Assembly (NCBI RefSeq): GCF_002750855.1
Contig: NZ_NWUC01000010.1
Coordinates: forward strand, 1 to 64,000
DNA from: Neopararhizobium haloflavum
Lineage (GTDB): Bacteria > Pseudomonadota > Alphaproteobacteria > Rhizobiales > Rhizobiaceae
Length of the DNA: 64,000 bases
Reading direction: 5' to 3'
The notes beneath the pieces were generated by a model. It saw only the letters and a list, made by a program, of their open reading frames with translations, searched no databases and was not told the DNA's origin. This document shows, piece after piece, positions 24,933-33,751 of the stretch (its first letter is position 1; every line of letters starts with the position of its first letter). Position numbers and translations under genes: made by a program.

Positions 24933-26786
24933 TCAGATGGTCTGTTCAAGATAGCGGGCCTGGACATCGTCCACCCAATTGCCGACGTTCCACGAACCGT
25001 AGGCCCCCATTTCGGCGATCGGATCGCGGCCTGCATAGACCGGGATATGGACGAGCGACAGCCCATCGTGGGCATGAGCGGCCTCAAGTGCCGCTTCCAG
25101 TTCCCCCCGGCTGGTTCCGCCGTGAAGGGCTTTCACCCCGCTGACCGCGCCGGCAAGTGCCACATAGTCGACGGCGACGCTGTCGTTGGTGCGGAACTCC
25201 TGGCCATACTGGGCATACTGCAAGCTCGTGATCGCGGCCATCCGCCGATTGTCGAAGAGTGCGATCATGCCTTTGACGCCATGCTCGACGGCATCGATCA
25301 GAATTTGCGGGTTCATCATGAACGAGCCGTCGCCGGTGAACGCGATCCCGTATCGGGGATTCTCGACGCCTGCCGACCCGAGGAGGGCCGAGCCGGCAAA
25401 GCCCATGTAGGATGCGCCCGTTTCGGTGAAGGTCTCGCCGACGGCATCGTCCTCCACGATCTGGAAGCCGTTCGCCTGGACGTCGCCGGCATCGAAGAAC
25501 TTCGCCGCGCCGATGCGCTTGGCGAAGGTTGCGACCGTGTGGATCGCCGCGGGCTGCGTGAGGACGGAGCACTGCCAGACGTCGTCGGCGATCGGCTTGG
25601 CGGTAACGCGCTGTTCCTTCCACACCCGCCACTCGCGCTTCTTCTCCGCGCAAGCCGGCAGCCAGCGATCGATGACAGCTTCCCGAGCCTCCCCCGAAAG
25701 GCGGGCGACCAGACGGTCGGTGACCGCTGAAAGATCCCCCGGCAGAGCGAGCGTGTTGGCGTAGTGCGTGACGTCGGCGATATCACCGTTGATGTTGATA
25801 ACCGCCTTGGCATTGGGATAGCCGATGCCCGAGCAATCGGCCTGGCACACGCCGCGCGAACCCATGAAGATGACGAGTTCGGCGTTCTCCATGGCAAAGT
25901 TGCCGCTGATCGACCCCTTCGATCCGCCGACATGCATGTTTTGCGGATGCGCGTCGGGCAGCACACCGGTCGAGCCGGGCGACAGGACGACGGCCGCCCC
26001 GCTTGCTTCGGCCAGCGAGCGCACTGCGTCGCCATGAGCGCGCGTGCCGCCGCCGGCCTTGATGACGACCTTGTCATATAGCCCGATGAGCCGGGCGGCC
26101 GCGTCATAAGGTGCCTCGTCGGCGGGCGCGACCGCGGGCAGCGCCATGCGGGCAGGCAGCGTATCGATATTGACGCTTGCCATCTGCGGCTGCGTGTTGA
26201 TCGGCAGCATGATGAAGAAGGGGCCCGGACGATAGGGATGATGAACGCAGTTCGTGCCGCGGCGCATGCATTCGCGCAGCGATTCCGGCGTGTGCAGCGT
26301 GTGCGATTGTCCCATCAGCGCGGTGATCTTTCCGAAAATGCCCTGCTCGGGCTTCGGCACCTGCTGCATGTTGTAGCCTTCGCCGCGCGTCGTCTCATCG
26401 CCGTAGATGTGATAGACGCCGATGCCATTCGACGCGGCCGCGAGCGAGCCGGCCATGGCCTGCAGACCGCCCGGACCGATCGATGTCACGACGGCGGGTG
26501 TACGCCCATACTGCCAGGCATGGGCGGTCGCCGCATGTGCCATCTCCACCTCGTTGCGGCAATTGACGACGCTCACCGCACCTTCCTCGCAGTAGATGCG
26601 GAGCACCTCGCCGAGATCGGTCGATCCATGGCCGAAGATCGCGAAATAGTGCGTCACGCCCTGCTTCAGGAGCGCCACGACAAGCGCCTCCGACAATGTC
26701 ATCTCCACCGGTCCGCGCTCGCCGGTCGAAGCGAAGGCGGCATTCACGTCAGGGCTTTTGGCGAGAAGCTTGGCGCGCCGCCGCAT
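24933..26786 (-). CDS. Thiamine diphosphate-dependent enzyme (acetolactate synthase/IolD-like)
   Basis: This enzyme of about 617 residues has the three-domain ThDP layout: an N-terminal pyrimidine domain (FAIFGHGSTDLGEVL, conserved Glu in NCRNEVEMAHAA), a central domain, and a C-terminal diphosphate domain with GDGSFMMNPQILIDAV and a later DNRRMAAI. The closest look is to the IolD group, cyclic dione hydrolases, but substrate loops differ. It may cleave or join a 2-oxo acid. I start it at ATG 26786 (GGAG six bases upstream), 28 bases after the TctA stop; ATG 26822 is possible but overlaps tctA. Reaction unknown. Confidence 0.82.
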   Translation of the reverse strand: MRRRAKLLAKSPDVNAAFASTGERGPVEMTLSEALVVALLKQGVTHYFAIFGHGSTDLGEVLRIYCEEGAVSVVNCRNEVEMAHAATAHAWQYGRTPAVVTSIGPGGLQAMAGSLAAASNGIGVYHIYGDETTRGEGYNMQQVPKPEQGIFGKITALMGQSHTLHTPESLRECMRRGTNCVHHPYRPGPFFIMLPINTQPQMASVNIDTLPARMALPAVAPADEAPYDAAARLIGLYDKVVIKAGGGTRAHGDAVRSLAEASGAAVVLSPGSTGVLPDAHPQNMHVGGSKGSISGNFAMENAELVIFMGSRGVCQADCSGIGYPNAKAVININGDIADVTHYANTLALPGDLSAVTDRLVARLSGEAREAVIDRWLPACAEKKREWRVWKEQRVTAKPIADDVWQCSVLTQPAAIHTVATFAKRIGAAKFFDAGDVQANGFQIVEDDAVGETFTETGASYMGFAGSALLGSAGVENPRYGIAFTGDGSFMMNPQILIDAVEHGVKGMIALFDNRRMAAITSLQYAQYGQEFRTNDSVAVDYVALAGAVSGVKALHGGTSRGELEAALEAAHAHDGLSLVHIPVYAGRDPIAEMGAYGSWNVGNWVDDVQARYLEQTI

Positions 26787-26814
26787 GGTCATCTCCGGAC
26801 CCTGTTGATCACTC

Positions 26815-28329
26815 TTAAGCATTGCTGGTTCCAACTGCTGCGTTCTTGGATTTTTTCCGGAAGAATTCGCCCGATAGCTGCAGACCGACGATCAACAGCG
26901 CAAGGGCGAAGAAGACGAGTGCCGTCGGCGACGTGTAGAAGATCGCGAAATCGCCGCCCGAAAGATTCATGGCCGTGCGGAACTCGCTTTCCAGGATCGG
27001 GCCGAGCACGAGTCCGAGGATGATCGGCGTTGCCGGGATGTCGGCCTTGATCAGCCCATAGGCCAGCAACCCGACGATCGCCATCGTGTAGACATCGAAG
27101 ATGCTGTTTCGGACCGAGAATGCGCCGATGCCGCAAAGCACGATGACGACAATCGCCATCAGCCGCGGCGGGACACGCAGGACATGCACGAATAGCCGGA
27201 TGCCCAGCAACTGCATGACGAGGATCGCCACATAGGCGACCACGATGGAGATGTAGATCCCATAGACTTCGGTCTGGTTGGTCATGAACAGGGCAGGACC
27301 GGGAACAATGCCGTGAATCTGCAGGCCGGCAAGCACGATCGCGGTAGCCGGGTCGCCTGGAATGCCCAGCGCCAACAGGGGAATCATGGTCCCGCCCGTG
27401 ACCGCATTGTTGGCCGTTTCGGGCGCGATGACGCCCTTGATGTTGCCTCGGCCGAATGTCTTCGGCTCCTTGGAGAACCGCTTGGCGTGATCGTAGGCGA
27501 GAAAGGCCGCGATGGGTCCGCCGGTACCGGGAATGGCGCCGATGCCGGTGCCGAGGAATGCGCAGCGGATCATCAGCCAGAGATTTGCGAACATCAGCCG
27601 GAACGACGGCAGTTCCGCCCGCACGTCGGTCGCCTGCGCCGGCGGCTTGATGCCGCGACGGTGTTCGTCGAAGACCTGGATAACGAAAGGCACAGCGAAA
27701 AGGCCGATCATGGCGACCAGGAGATTGATCCCCTGCAGCATGTTGGTCGAGCCGAATGTCAGCCGCTGGACGCCGTCAAACGCATCGAGACCAATGGTCA
27801 TGAGCATCAGGCCGATGACCCCGGCGATCAGGCCGCGCAGGAGCGATCGGCCGGCCATGCCGCAGATCGTGGACAGACCGAAGACCACGAGCGCGAATAT
27901 CTCGGCGGGCCCGAAGGTGATTGCCACCTTGGAAACGAGTTGAACGGCGACAACCATGACGACGAGACTGAATATGCCGCCGAAGACGGAGACGATGACG
28001 GCCATGCCAAGCGCCAGTGAGGCGCGGCCGTTCTTGGCCATCGGATAGCCATCGAAAACGGTGGCCGCGGCGGACGGCGTGCCGGGAATGCCCAATAGGA
28101 TCGCGGAAACGGAGCCGCCCGTCATGCCACCGATATAGGTGCCGAGAAGCAGGCCGATCGCGGAAATGGAGTCGAGGTTGAAGGTCAGCGGCAGTGCAAG
28201 CGCCAGCGCGACGGTGAATGTCAGGCCGGGAATGGAGCCGAAGATGAGGCCGATCAGGGAACCGAGCCCAATGGCACCAAGCACTTCGGGCTGGAGTGTC
28301 ATGATCGCGGCGTTGAGAAACTGGTCCAT
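26815..28329 (-). CDS. tctA: Tripartite tricarboxylate transporter, large membrane subunit
   Basis: This 504-residue protein with about twelve membrane helices forms the translocation path of a TTT transporter, driven by ion gradient. The TctA signature is clear in GSIPGLTFTVALALALPLTF, LLLGTYIGGMTGGSVSAILL, and the repeated GIPGDPATAIVLAGL near residue 350. The start is ATG 28329 after AGGAGG. It lies 10 bases after tctB and works with the binding protein encoded two genes upstream. The substrate may differ from citrate, since the family transports many carboxylates. Confidence 0.93.
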   Translation of the reverse strand: MDQFLNAAIMTLQPEVLGAIGLGSLIGLIFGSIPGLTFTVALALALPLTFNLDSISAIGLLLGTYIGGMTGGSVSAILLGIPGTPSAAATVFDGYPMAKNGRASLALGMAVIVSVFGGIFSLVVMVVAVQLVSKVAITFGPAEIFALVVFGLSTICGMAGRSLLRGLIAGVIGLMLMTIGLDAFDGVQRLTFGSTNMLQGINLLVAMIGLFAVPFVIQVFDEHRRGIKPPAQATDVRAELPSFRLMFANLWLMIRCAFLGTGIGAIPGTGGPIAAFLAYDHAKRFSKEPKTFGRGNIKGVIAPETANNAVTGGTMIPLLALGIPGDPATAIVLAGLQIHGIVPGPALFMTNQTEVYGIYISIVVAYVAILVMQLLGIRLFVHVLRVPPRLMAIVVIVLCGIGAFSVRNSIFDVYTMAIVGLLAYGLIKADIPATPIILGLVLGPILESEFRTAMNLSGGDFAIFYTSPTALVFFALALLIVGLQLSGEFFRKKSKNAAVGTSNA

Positions 28330-28339
28330 GATCGCCTCC

Positions 28340-28849
28340 TCAGCCCAGATTGATCCAGGTGCCGTTGGCGAGATAGACGCCAAGCAGCTTGCCGAAGATG
28401 AGCCAGCACATGACCGCCACACCGACGCTCATGCCGACGATGCGCAGCGGCGATCGTTCACCCGCGCAGGTCACCATGATCGACGCCACGACGACGACCG
28501 TGGAAAGCAGGAAGCCGAGCTTCTGCATCAAGAACGCGTAGGCGATCATATGCGCGAATGTCAGGAAAACGGTGAGCCATCCGACGCTTCCGCCAGTTGA
28601 ACTGTCCTCCGGTTCGGCATCGTCGATCGGCAGGTCGGCCTCGACGGCCGGCGTTCCAGTGAATGCCTTGATGATCATGACCGCCGAAAGGATCGACAGC
28701 AGGGCGCCGAGCAGCAGAGGAAAGGCGCGGGGACCAACGTCCCCGCCTCCCGTACCGGGCGGGATCGTCCGCCAGACCAAAACACACCAGACGAGTCCTG
28801 CGGAAAGCAGCACCGCGCCCACGAAAGCGTCTTGCATCTTCTGCGGCAT
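28340..28849 (-). CDS. tctB: Tripartite tricarboxylate transporter, small membrane subunit
   Basis: This 169-residue protein has four membrane helices (for example AFVGAVLLSAGLVWCVLVW and ALLSILSAVMIIKAF). The typical TctB opening is present, including the GGGDVGPRAFPLLLGALLS segment. It is the small partner of TctA. Three ATG codons in a row follow GGGAGG; the third (28849) has the best spacing. It sits between tctC and tctA in the standard C-B-A order. Confidence 0.9.
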   Translation of the reverse strand: MPQKMQDAFVGAVLLSAGLVWCVLVWRTIPPGTGGGDVGPRAFPLLLGALLSILSAVMIIKAFTGTPAVEADLPIDDAEPEDSSTGGSVGWLTVFLTFAHMIAYAFLMQKLGFLLSTVVVVASIMVTCAGERSPLRIVGMSVGVAVMCWLIFGKLLGVYLANGTWINLG

Positions 28850-28877
28850 CATCATCCTCCCGCTCACGCGCTCAGCT

Positions 28878-29843
28878 TCAGTTGGTCATGCCAAGTTCTT
28901 GCAGAAGCGACGCGTAGAAGGCGTCGTCCTCAGCTATGACTTCACCAAATTCGGCATGGCCCTTGAAGGACGGCTCGAAGCCGATGTTCTGGGCAGCGGA
29001 CTGGAACTTCTCCGATTCCACGGCGCTCTTCGCCGCTTCCTCGAGTTTCACGATGACCTCTTCCGGGGTTCCCTTGGGGACGGCGATGCCACGCCACATC
29101 GAGATGTCGACATCAAAGCCCTGCGCCTGCGCGGTTTCGACATCCGGCAGCACGCTCACCGGGTCGGCACCCGTCGAGGCAATCACCGAAAGATCGCCGG
29201 ATTCCACATAGGACAGGAACTGGCCCGGCCACTGAATGGCCGCATCGATTCGACCCGCGAGCAGTTCGACCGGCGCTTTGCCATCACCATAGGAGATGTA
29301 GTTCATCTGGTCGCCGATCCCCATCGCATTGAACAGCGCAACGGAGGTCAGGTGGGTGAACGAACCCTTGCCGGAAATCCCGATATTGTAGGTCTCGCCA
29401 CTTTCCTTCACCGCGGCGGCCATTTCCTCAAGATTGGTCCAGCCCTTGTCCGCGCTGACCGCCAGCACCGGCACTTCGACCGAGATCTGCGCGACCGGAT
29501 CGAAGGCTTCGTAATTGAAGGGGAGCGTGCCGAGGTGGTAGCTCGTGTTGATGGAATTGGAGTTCCAGACGACGTTGTAACCATCCGGCCGCATCGACTG
29601 GACGTGGGCGTAGCCGATGGCGCCGCCACCGCCGGTGCGCGAGACCGGAACGACCGGACTGCCGAGCTCCTCGGCCATCAGTTCGGAAAGCAACTGAGCG
29701 ATGGTGTTGGCGGTCCCGCCGAACAGCACGGTCATCTCCACCGGCTTTTCGGGATATTCGGCTTTGGCTGGCAGGCTGGCGCCCATGGCGAACACGGCCA
29801 ATGCGGTGGCAAAGATACCACCCTTGCTAAGCGTAGACATCAT
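28878..29843 (-). CDS. tctC: Tripartite tricarboxylate transporter binding protein
   Basis: This 321-residue periplasmic binding protein has a signal peptide ending near LPAKAEYP. It has TctC-family landmarks: YPEKPVEMTVLFGGTANTIA at the mature N-terminus, the VVPVSRTGGGGAIGYAHVQ segment and MWRGIAVPKGTPEEVI near the C-terminus. It captures the ligand and delivers it to TctAB. A GGGAGGAG site precedes ATG 29843. The ligand is probably the substrate of the Mo hydroxylase encoded just upstream, by inference from the operon. Confidence 0.92.
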   Translation of the reverse strand: MMSTLSKGGIFATALAVFAMGASLPAKAEYPEKPVEMTVLFGGTANTIAQLLSELMAEELGSPVVPVSRTGGGGAIGYAHVQSMRPDGYNVVWNSNSINTSYHLGTLPFNYEAFDPVAQISVEVPVLAVSADKGWTNLEEMAAAVKESGETYNIGISGKGSFTHLTSVALFNAMGIGDQMNYISYGDGKAPVELLAGRIDAAIQWPGQFLSYVESGDLSVIASTGADPVSVLPDVETAQAQGFDVDISMWRGIAVPKGTPEEVIVKLEEAAKSAVESEKFQSAAQNIGFEPSFKGHAEFGEVIAEDDAFYASLLQELGMTN

Positions 29844-29926
29844 TTCACTCCTCCCGTTGATGCTTTGCGGCTCATGCCGCGGCTAAACGTTTCCCCCGAA
29901 CTCCCTCTCGAAGAATCGCGCCGTTA

Positions 29927-30937
29927 TCAGCCCGTCATCTGCAGTGCGGCTGCTTCCTTCTCCTCGAGTGCCTTGAGAATGGCCTCCGGCGTCGCTGGCA
30001 GCGACGTGATGCGCACACCGATGGCGTCGTAGATCGCGTTCATGATCGCCGGCGCCGTCGGCACCAGGGCCGGCTCGCCGATCCCCTTGGCGCCGAGCGG
30101 GCTACGGGGATCGCGATCTTCGACAAGCTTCGTGTTGATCTGCGGGATGTCGAGCGAGGTCGGCAGGATGTATTTGGCGAAGCCGTGCGTCGTGGTGTGG
30201 CCCTTGTCCAGCTGATAATCCTCCATCAGCGCCTGCCCGAGCCCCTGAACGATGCCCCCTTCGATCTGACCCTCGACGCCGCGCGGATTGATGGCGCGGC
30301 CGACATCATGCACGGCCCACATGCCGAGTACCTGCACTTCGCCGGTCAGCGTATCGACCTCGACTTCTGCAACCTGACAGCCGAAGACATAAGCCTGCCA
30401 GGGCGCCCCTGAGCCGTCGACGGGGTCGAGACCGGTGCCATGCGCGGTGAAGGAGCCGGACCCGACCGGCACGACACCACGCTTCTTGCAAAGGTCGATG
30501 GCTTCCTCGACCGTCATGCGCTTGTTGGTGCCTTCGGCCCAGATCTCGCCGTCGAAGGCCTTGATGGTGCCGGCATCAACCTGCCAGTGATCGGCGAGCT
30601 CACGGTCGAGTTTCACCCGCGCATCGCGGCAGGCGATCGCCACGGAATTGCCGATCATGTAGGTCTGCCGCGTGGCGCCGGCATGCGCCGCTTCCGGCGA
30701 GCGCGCCGTGTCGTTGTCGCCGATCGTCACGTCTTCAGGCCGCACGCCGAGTTCCTCGGCCGCGATCTGCGCCAGCACCGTCAGGATGCCTTCGCCGATT
30801 TCGGTGACGCCGGTGACGACCTTGGCCGTGCCGCCGTCATCCATTTCCACCCATGCGCCTGCGCGGTCGATCGTCGCGGTGCGGGCGATGCCGTACCAGG
30901 ATGCCGCCATGCCGCGGCCGCGTGCCCTGCGTGCCAT
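29927..30937 (-). CDS. Molybdenum hydroxylase, C-terminal half of the Mo subunit
   Basis: This 336-residue protein covers the second half of a xanthine dehydrogenase-family molybdopterin subunit. The start region GRGMAASWYGIARTATID, the VTGVTEIGEGILTVLAQIAAEELG segment and the catalytic Glu motif GAKGIGEPALVPTAPA are all recognisable. The first half is encoded by the preceding gene; the two overlap by one base (TGATG), and GGAGG lies seven bases before ATG 30937. This looks like a true two-gene subunit, as in nicotinate dehydrogenase, though an ancient or recent frameshift cannot be excluded. Confidence 0.85.
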   Translation of the reverse strand: MARRARGRGMAASWYGIARTATIDRAGAWVEMDDGGTAKVVTGVTEIGEGILTVLAQIAAEELGVRPEDVTIGDNDTARSPEAAHAGATRQTYMIGNSVAIACRDARVKLDRELADHWQVDAGTIKAFDGEIWAEGTNKRMTVEEAIDLCKKRGVVPVGSGSFTAHGTGLDPVDGSGAPWQAYVFGCQVAEVEVDTLTGEVQVLGMWAVHDVGRAINPRGVEGQIEGGIVQGLGQALMEDYQLDKGHTTTHGFAKYILPTSLDIPQINTKLVEDRDPRSPLGAKGIGEPALVPTAPAIMNAIYDAIGVRITSLPATPEAILKALEEKEAAALQMTG

Positions 30938-32817
30938 CACGCCACCTCCTGCTTCTTGTCATCGACGATCTGGCGGAAGCGCGCGCCGAGCGTGCAGGAC
31001 GCCCGCGTGTCCGGTCCGCCAAGGTCCGTGCGTGTCGCGCCGCGGCTGGTGGGCGCTCCCGTTTCCCATCGGCAGAAGGCTTCGGCCGTTTCCAGCACTT
31101 CCGCGATCGAGACCGTCTCCAGCTTCTGCTGTGTGTGCGTAAGGGAACCGATCTTCATCATGTTTCGGCGCCGGATTTCGAACGGGTCGAGTCCCAGCTT
31201 CTCCGCGCAGATATCGAGGTGCGATTCCGTCGCGAATTGCGCCTGCATCGCGCCGAAGGTCCTGAATGCCCCCGACGGCGTGTTGTTCGTGTAGATGCCA
31301 TAGGTATCGATCTCGACATTGGCGAGGTCGTAGGGGCCCAGCGACAGGATCGCCGCCTTGCGCATGACGCCTTCCGTCGACATGCCATATGCGCCGCCAT
31401 CGCTGATCATGCGGAACGAGACGGCGGTGATGCGTCCGTCGTTCTTGAGGCCCATCTTGTAGGTGACGCGCGAAGGATGGCGCTTCGCGGTCGAAAGGAT
31501 GGACTCTTCGCGTGTGAAGACGAGCCGCACCGGCCGGCCGGTCTTCATCGCCGTCAGCGCCAGCATGCCCTGATAGATCATGTCTTCCTTGCCGCCGAAG
31601 CCGCCGCCGACCGGGCTCATGATGAACCGGACCTTGTTGATCGGCTTGTCGATGATGGTCGACAGCATGTGCCGGTGGTGGGTGATGTTCTGGCTCGGCG
31701 AGACCACCGTGACCACACCGTCGTGATCGACATACGCAAGCCCTGCCTCCGGCTCGAGATAGGCGTGTTCGACCTGCTGGGTCGAATAGCTGTTCTCGAC
31801 GATGATATCGGCCGCAGCGAAGCCCGCCTCGACATCGCCCTTGCGAATGGGGATGTGCTTGACGACATTGTCCTGCGCATAATCGTGCACCACGACAGCG
31901 CCCGGCTGCATCGCCTCTTCCGGGTCGAAGACGCCCGGAAGTTCCTCGTATTCGACCTTTATCAGTGCGAGCGCCCGCCGGGCGATCTCGTGGGTTTCAG
32001 CTGAAACCGCAGCCACGGCCTCACCGACATAGCGAACCTTGTCGCGTGCCATGACCGGCTGATCGTGTACGAAGACCCCGAACCCATCCTTGCCGGGGAC
32101 GTCCTTGTGGGTAATCACGCACTCGACGCCTTCGAGGGCCTCGGCGGCGGAAGTATCGATGGAAACGATCCGCGCATGCGGGTGGGGACTGCGCAGAACC
32201 TGCATATGCAGCATGTCCTGCATCACCATGTCGCCGGCGTATTTCAAGGCACCGGATACCTTGCTCGGCGCGTCGAGACGACGCACGTTGTTGCCGATAT
32301 AGGACTCGCCCGCGCCATCGGGATCGAGTGCCGTCGCCGGCAGGCGCCCGTTCATCACGTCACGCGCCAATTCGACGGCTTCAAAGATCTTGGTGTAGCC
32401 GGTGCAACGGCAGATGTTGCCGCCGAGGCGTTCCTTGATCTCCTCGATATCGGCGTAGGGATTTTCGCGCAGCGCCGACGTCGCGGCCATCACCATGCCC
32501 GGAATGCAATAGCCGCACTGGCTGGCACCGGTCTTGTGGAAGGCCTGCTGCAGCGCCGTGAGTTCGCCGCGACCCGCCAGCCCTTCGACCGTCTGGATCT
32601 CTGCGCCATCGGCCTTGGCCGTCGGCATCAGGCAGGATTTCACGAGCTTGCCGTCGACGAACACGGAGCAGGTGCCGCACTCGCCCGCGCCGCACCCTTC
32701 CTTGGCGCCGGTCAGGTGCACTTCCTCGCGAAGAAAATCGAGCAGGCGGTACTGGCCGTTGATCGGCTTGGCGACCTTGCGGCCGTTGACGGTCATGTTC
32801 AGCATTGTGTCAGGCAT
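30937..32817 (-). CDS. Molybdenum hydroxylase, 2Fe-2S domain fused to N-terminal Mo half
   Basis: This 626-residue protein starts with a two-cluster ferredoxin-like unit: CGAGECGTCSVFVDGKLVKSC for the plant-type cluster, then CGYCIPGM and NICRCTGY for the second (residues about 40-145). From residue 175 it continues as the N-terminal half of a Mo subunit (RRLDAPSKVSGALKYAGD, MSPVGGGFGGKEDM, GAFRTFGAMQAQF). The molybdopterin contacts are intact. Fusion of Fe-S and half a Mo subunit, with the rest in a second gene, is unusual. Start ATG 32817 overlaps the FAD subunit stop by eight bases. Confidence 0.88.
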   Translation of the reverse strand: MPDTMLNMTVNGRKVAKPINGQYRLLDFLREEVHLTGAKEGCGAGECGTCSVFVDGKLVKSCLMPTAKADGAEIQTVEGLAGRGELTALQQAFHKTGASQCGYCIPGMVMAATSALRENPYADIEEIKERLGGNICRCTGYTKIFEAVELARDVMNGRLPATALDPDGAGESYIGNNVRRLDAPSKVSGALKYAGDMVMQDMLHMQVLRSPHPHARIVSIDTSAAEALEGVECVITHKDVPGKDGFGVFVHDQPVMARDKVRYVGEAVAAVSAETHEIARRALALIKVEYEELPGVFDPEEAMQPGAVVVHDYAQDNVVKHIPIRKGDVEAGFAAADIIVENSYSTQQVEHAYLEPEAGLAYVDHDGVVTVVSPSQNITHHRHMLSTIIDKPINKVRFIMSPVGGGFGGKEDMIYQGMLALTAMKTGRPVRLVFTREESILSTAKRHPSRVTYKMGLKNDGRITAVSFRMISDGGAYGMSTEGVMRKAAILSLGPYDLANVEIDTYGIYTNNTPSGAFRTFGAMQAQFATESHLDICAEKLGLDPFEIRRRNMMKIGSLTHTQQKLETVSIAEVLETAEAFCRWETGAPTSRGATRTDLGGPDTRASCTLGARFRQIVDDKKQEVA

Positions 32818-33727
32818 GGGCTGCCTCCCTTTGCTCTTCGGTGGGCATCGGCGCGCCGCAGGCAACCAGCGCGTCCTCGATCGCCGCTTCCACAAATCCG
32901 CGCACCACGCGCTTGCGATATTCAACGCGTGACCGCGAGGCGACGCGATCGGCCGGGATGACGCTTGCCTCGGCAATGAGCCGGCGCGTGATCGCCTGCC
33001 CCTTCAACATGTCCTCGATATCGGTCAGCCGCACCGGCACCGGGCCGATGCCGCCAAGCGCGAGACGCACGTCCTCGAACGTGCGTCCGTCTGCGCTGGT
33101 CTTCACCAGAGCGACGGCAGACACCTTCGATATGACGAGAGACCGACGCTGACCGACCTTCTGGAACGATCCACCGTAGCCCTTCATGGACCGGCAGGTG
33201 ACCGCGCAGATCAACTCACCCTTCTCGAGCCGGGTCTTCCCCGGACCGTGAACGAAGGCGTCGATGGAGATCGTGCGATAACGCACCTCGCCGTCAACCA
33301 GACGCGCGATCTCCACTTCCGCGTCCATCGCCAGAAGCGGCGGCGTGCCGTCGGCTGCAGGCGAAGCGTTGGCGATGTTGCCGGCGAGCGTTGCCTGTTC
33401 GCGCACCTGGTCGTCGGCAAACCAGATGGCGCAGTAAGGCATGCACGGCAGATGCGCCCTCAGCTCGTCGTCCTCCAGGAAGTCCTGGAAGACGACATTT
33501 GCGTTGAGGCGAACCTTGCCCTTGGCAATCTCGTAGCCGCGAAACTCATCGACGCGGCTGAGGTCGACGATGGTCGAGAAGTGGATGTCGCCGCCCCGCC
33601 CTTCGCGGGCATAGGGCACGACATCCGTCGCTCCCGCGATGATCTTGCCGTCTTCGGGCAGGCGCTCGATCATCTCGAGCGCCTCTCGCAGGTCCTTCGG
33701 GCATAGATAGTGATCGAAGGTGAACAT
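32810..33727 (-). CDS. Molybdenum hydroxylase, FAD-binding subunit
   Basis: This 305-residue protein matches the medium subunit of CO dehydrogenase/xanthine dehydrogenase types. FAD-binding patterns are present: GKIIAGATDVVPYAREG, and ATLAGNIANASPAADGTPPL at about residues 100-120, followed by the C-terminal CO-dehydrogenase-flavoprotein domain. It passes electrons from the Fe-S clusters to an acceptor. ATG 33727 follows GGGAGG by seven bases. The gene is second in the operon, after the Zn-dehydrogenase. Confidence 0.9.
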   Translation of the reverse strand: MFTFDHYLCPKDLREALEMIERLPEDGKIIAGATDVVPYAREGRGGDIHFSTIVDLSRVDEFRGYEIAKGKVRLNANVVFQDFLEDDELRAHLPCMPYCAIWFADDQVREQATLAGNIANASPAADGTPPLLAMDAEVEIARLVDGEVRYRTISIDAFVHGPGKTRLEKGELICAVTCRSMKGYGGSFQKVGQRRSLVISKVSAVALVKTSADGRTFEDVRLALGGIGPVPVRLTDIEDMLKGQAITRRLIAEASVIPADRVASRSRVEYRKRVVRGFVEAAIEDALVACGAPMPTEEQREAAHA

Positions 33728-33751
33728 CGGCACGCCTCCCTTTGATGCGGC

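Noticed and set aside
22451-24954. Two long open frames on + (355 and 505 codons) opposite the dehydratase and aldehyde dehydrogenase
   Set aside because: No recognisable domains; the - strand genes have full catalytic motifs.
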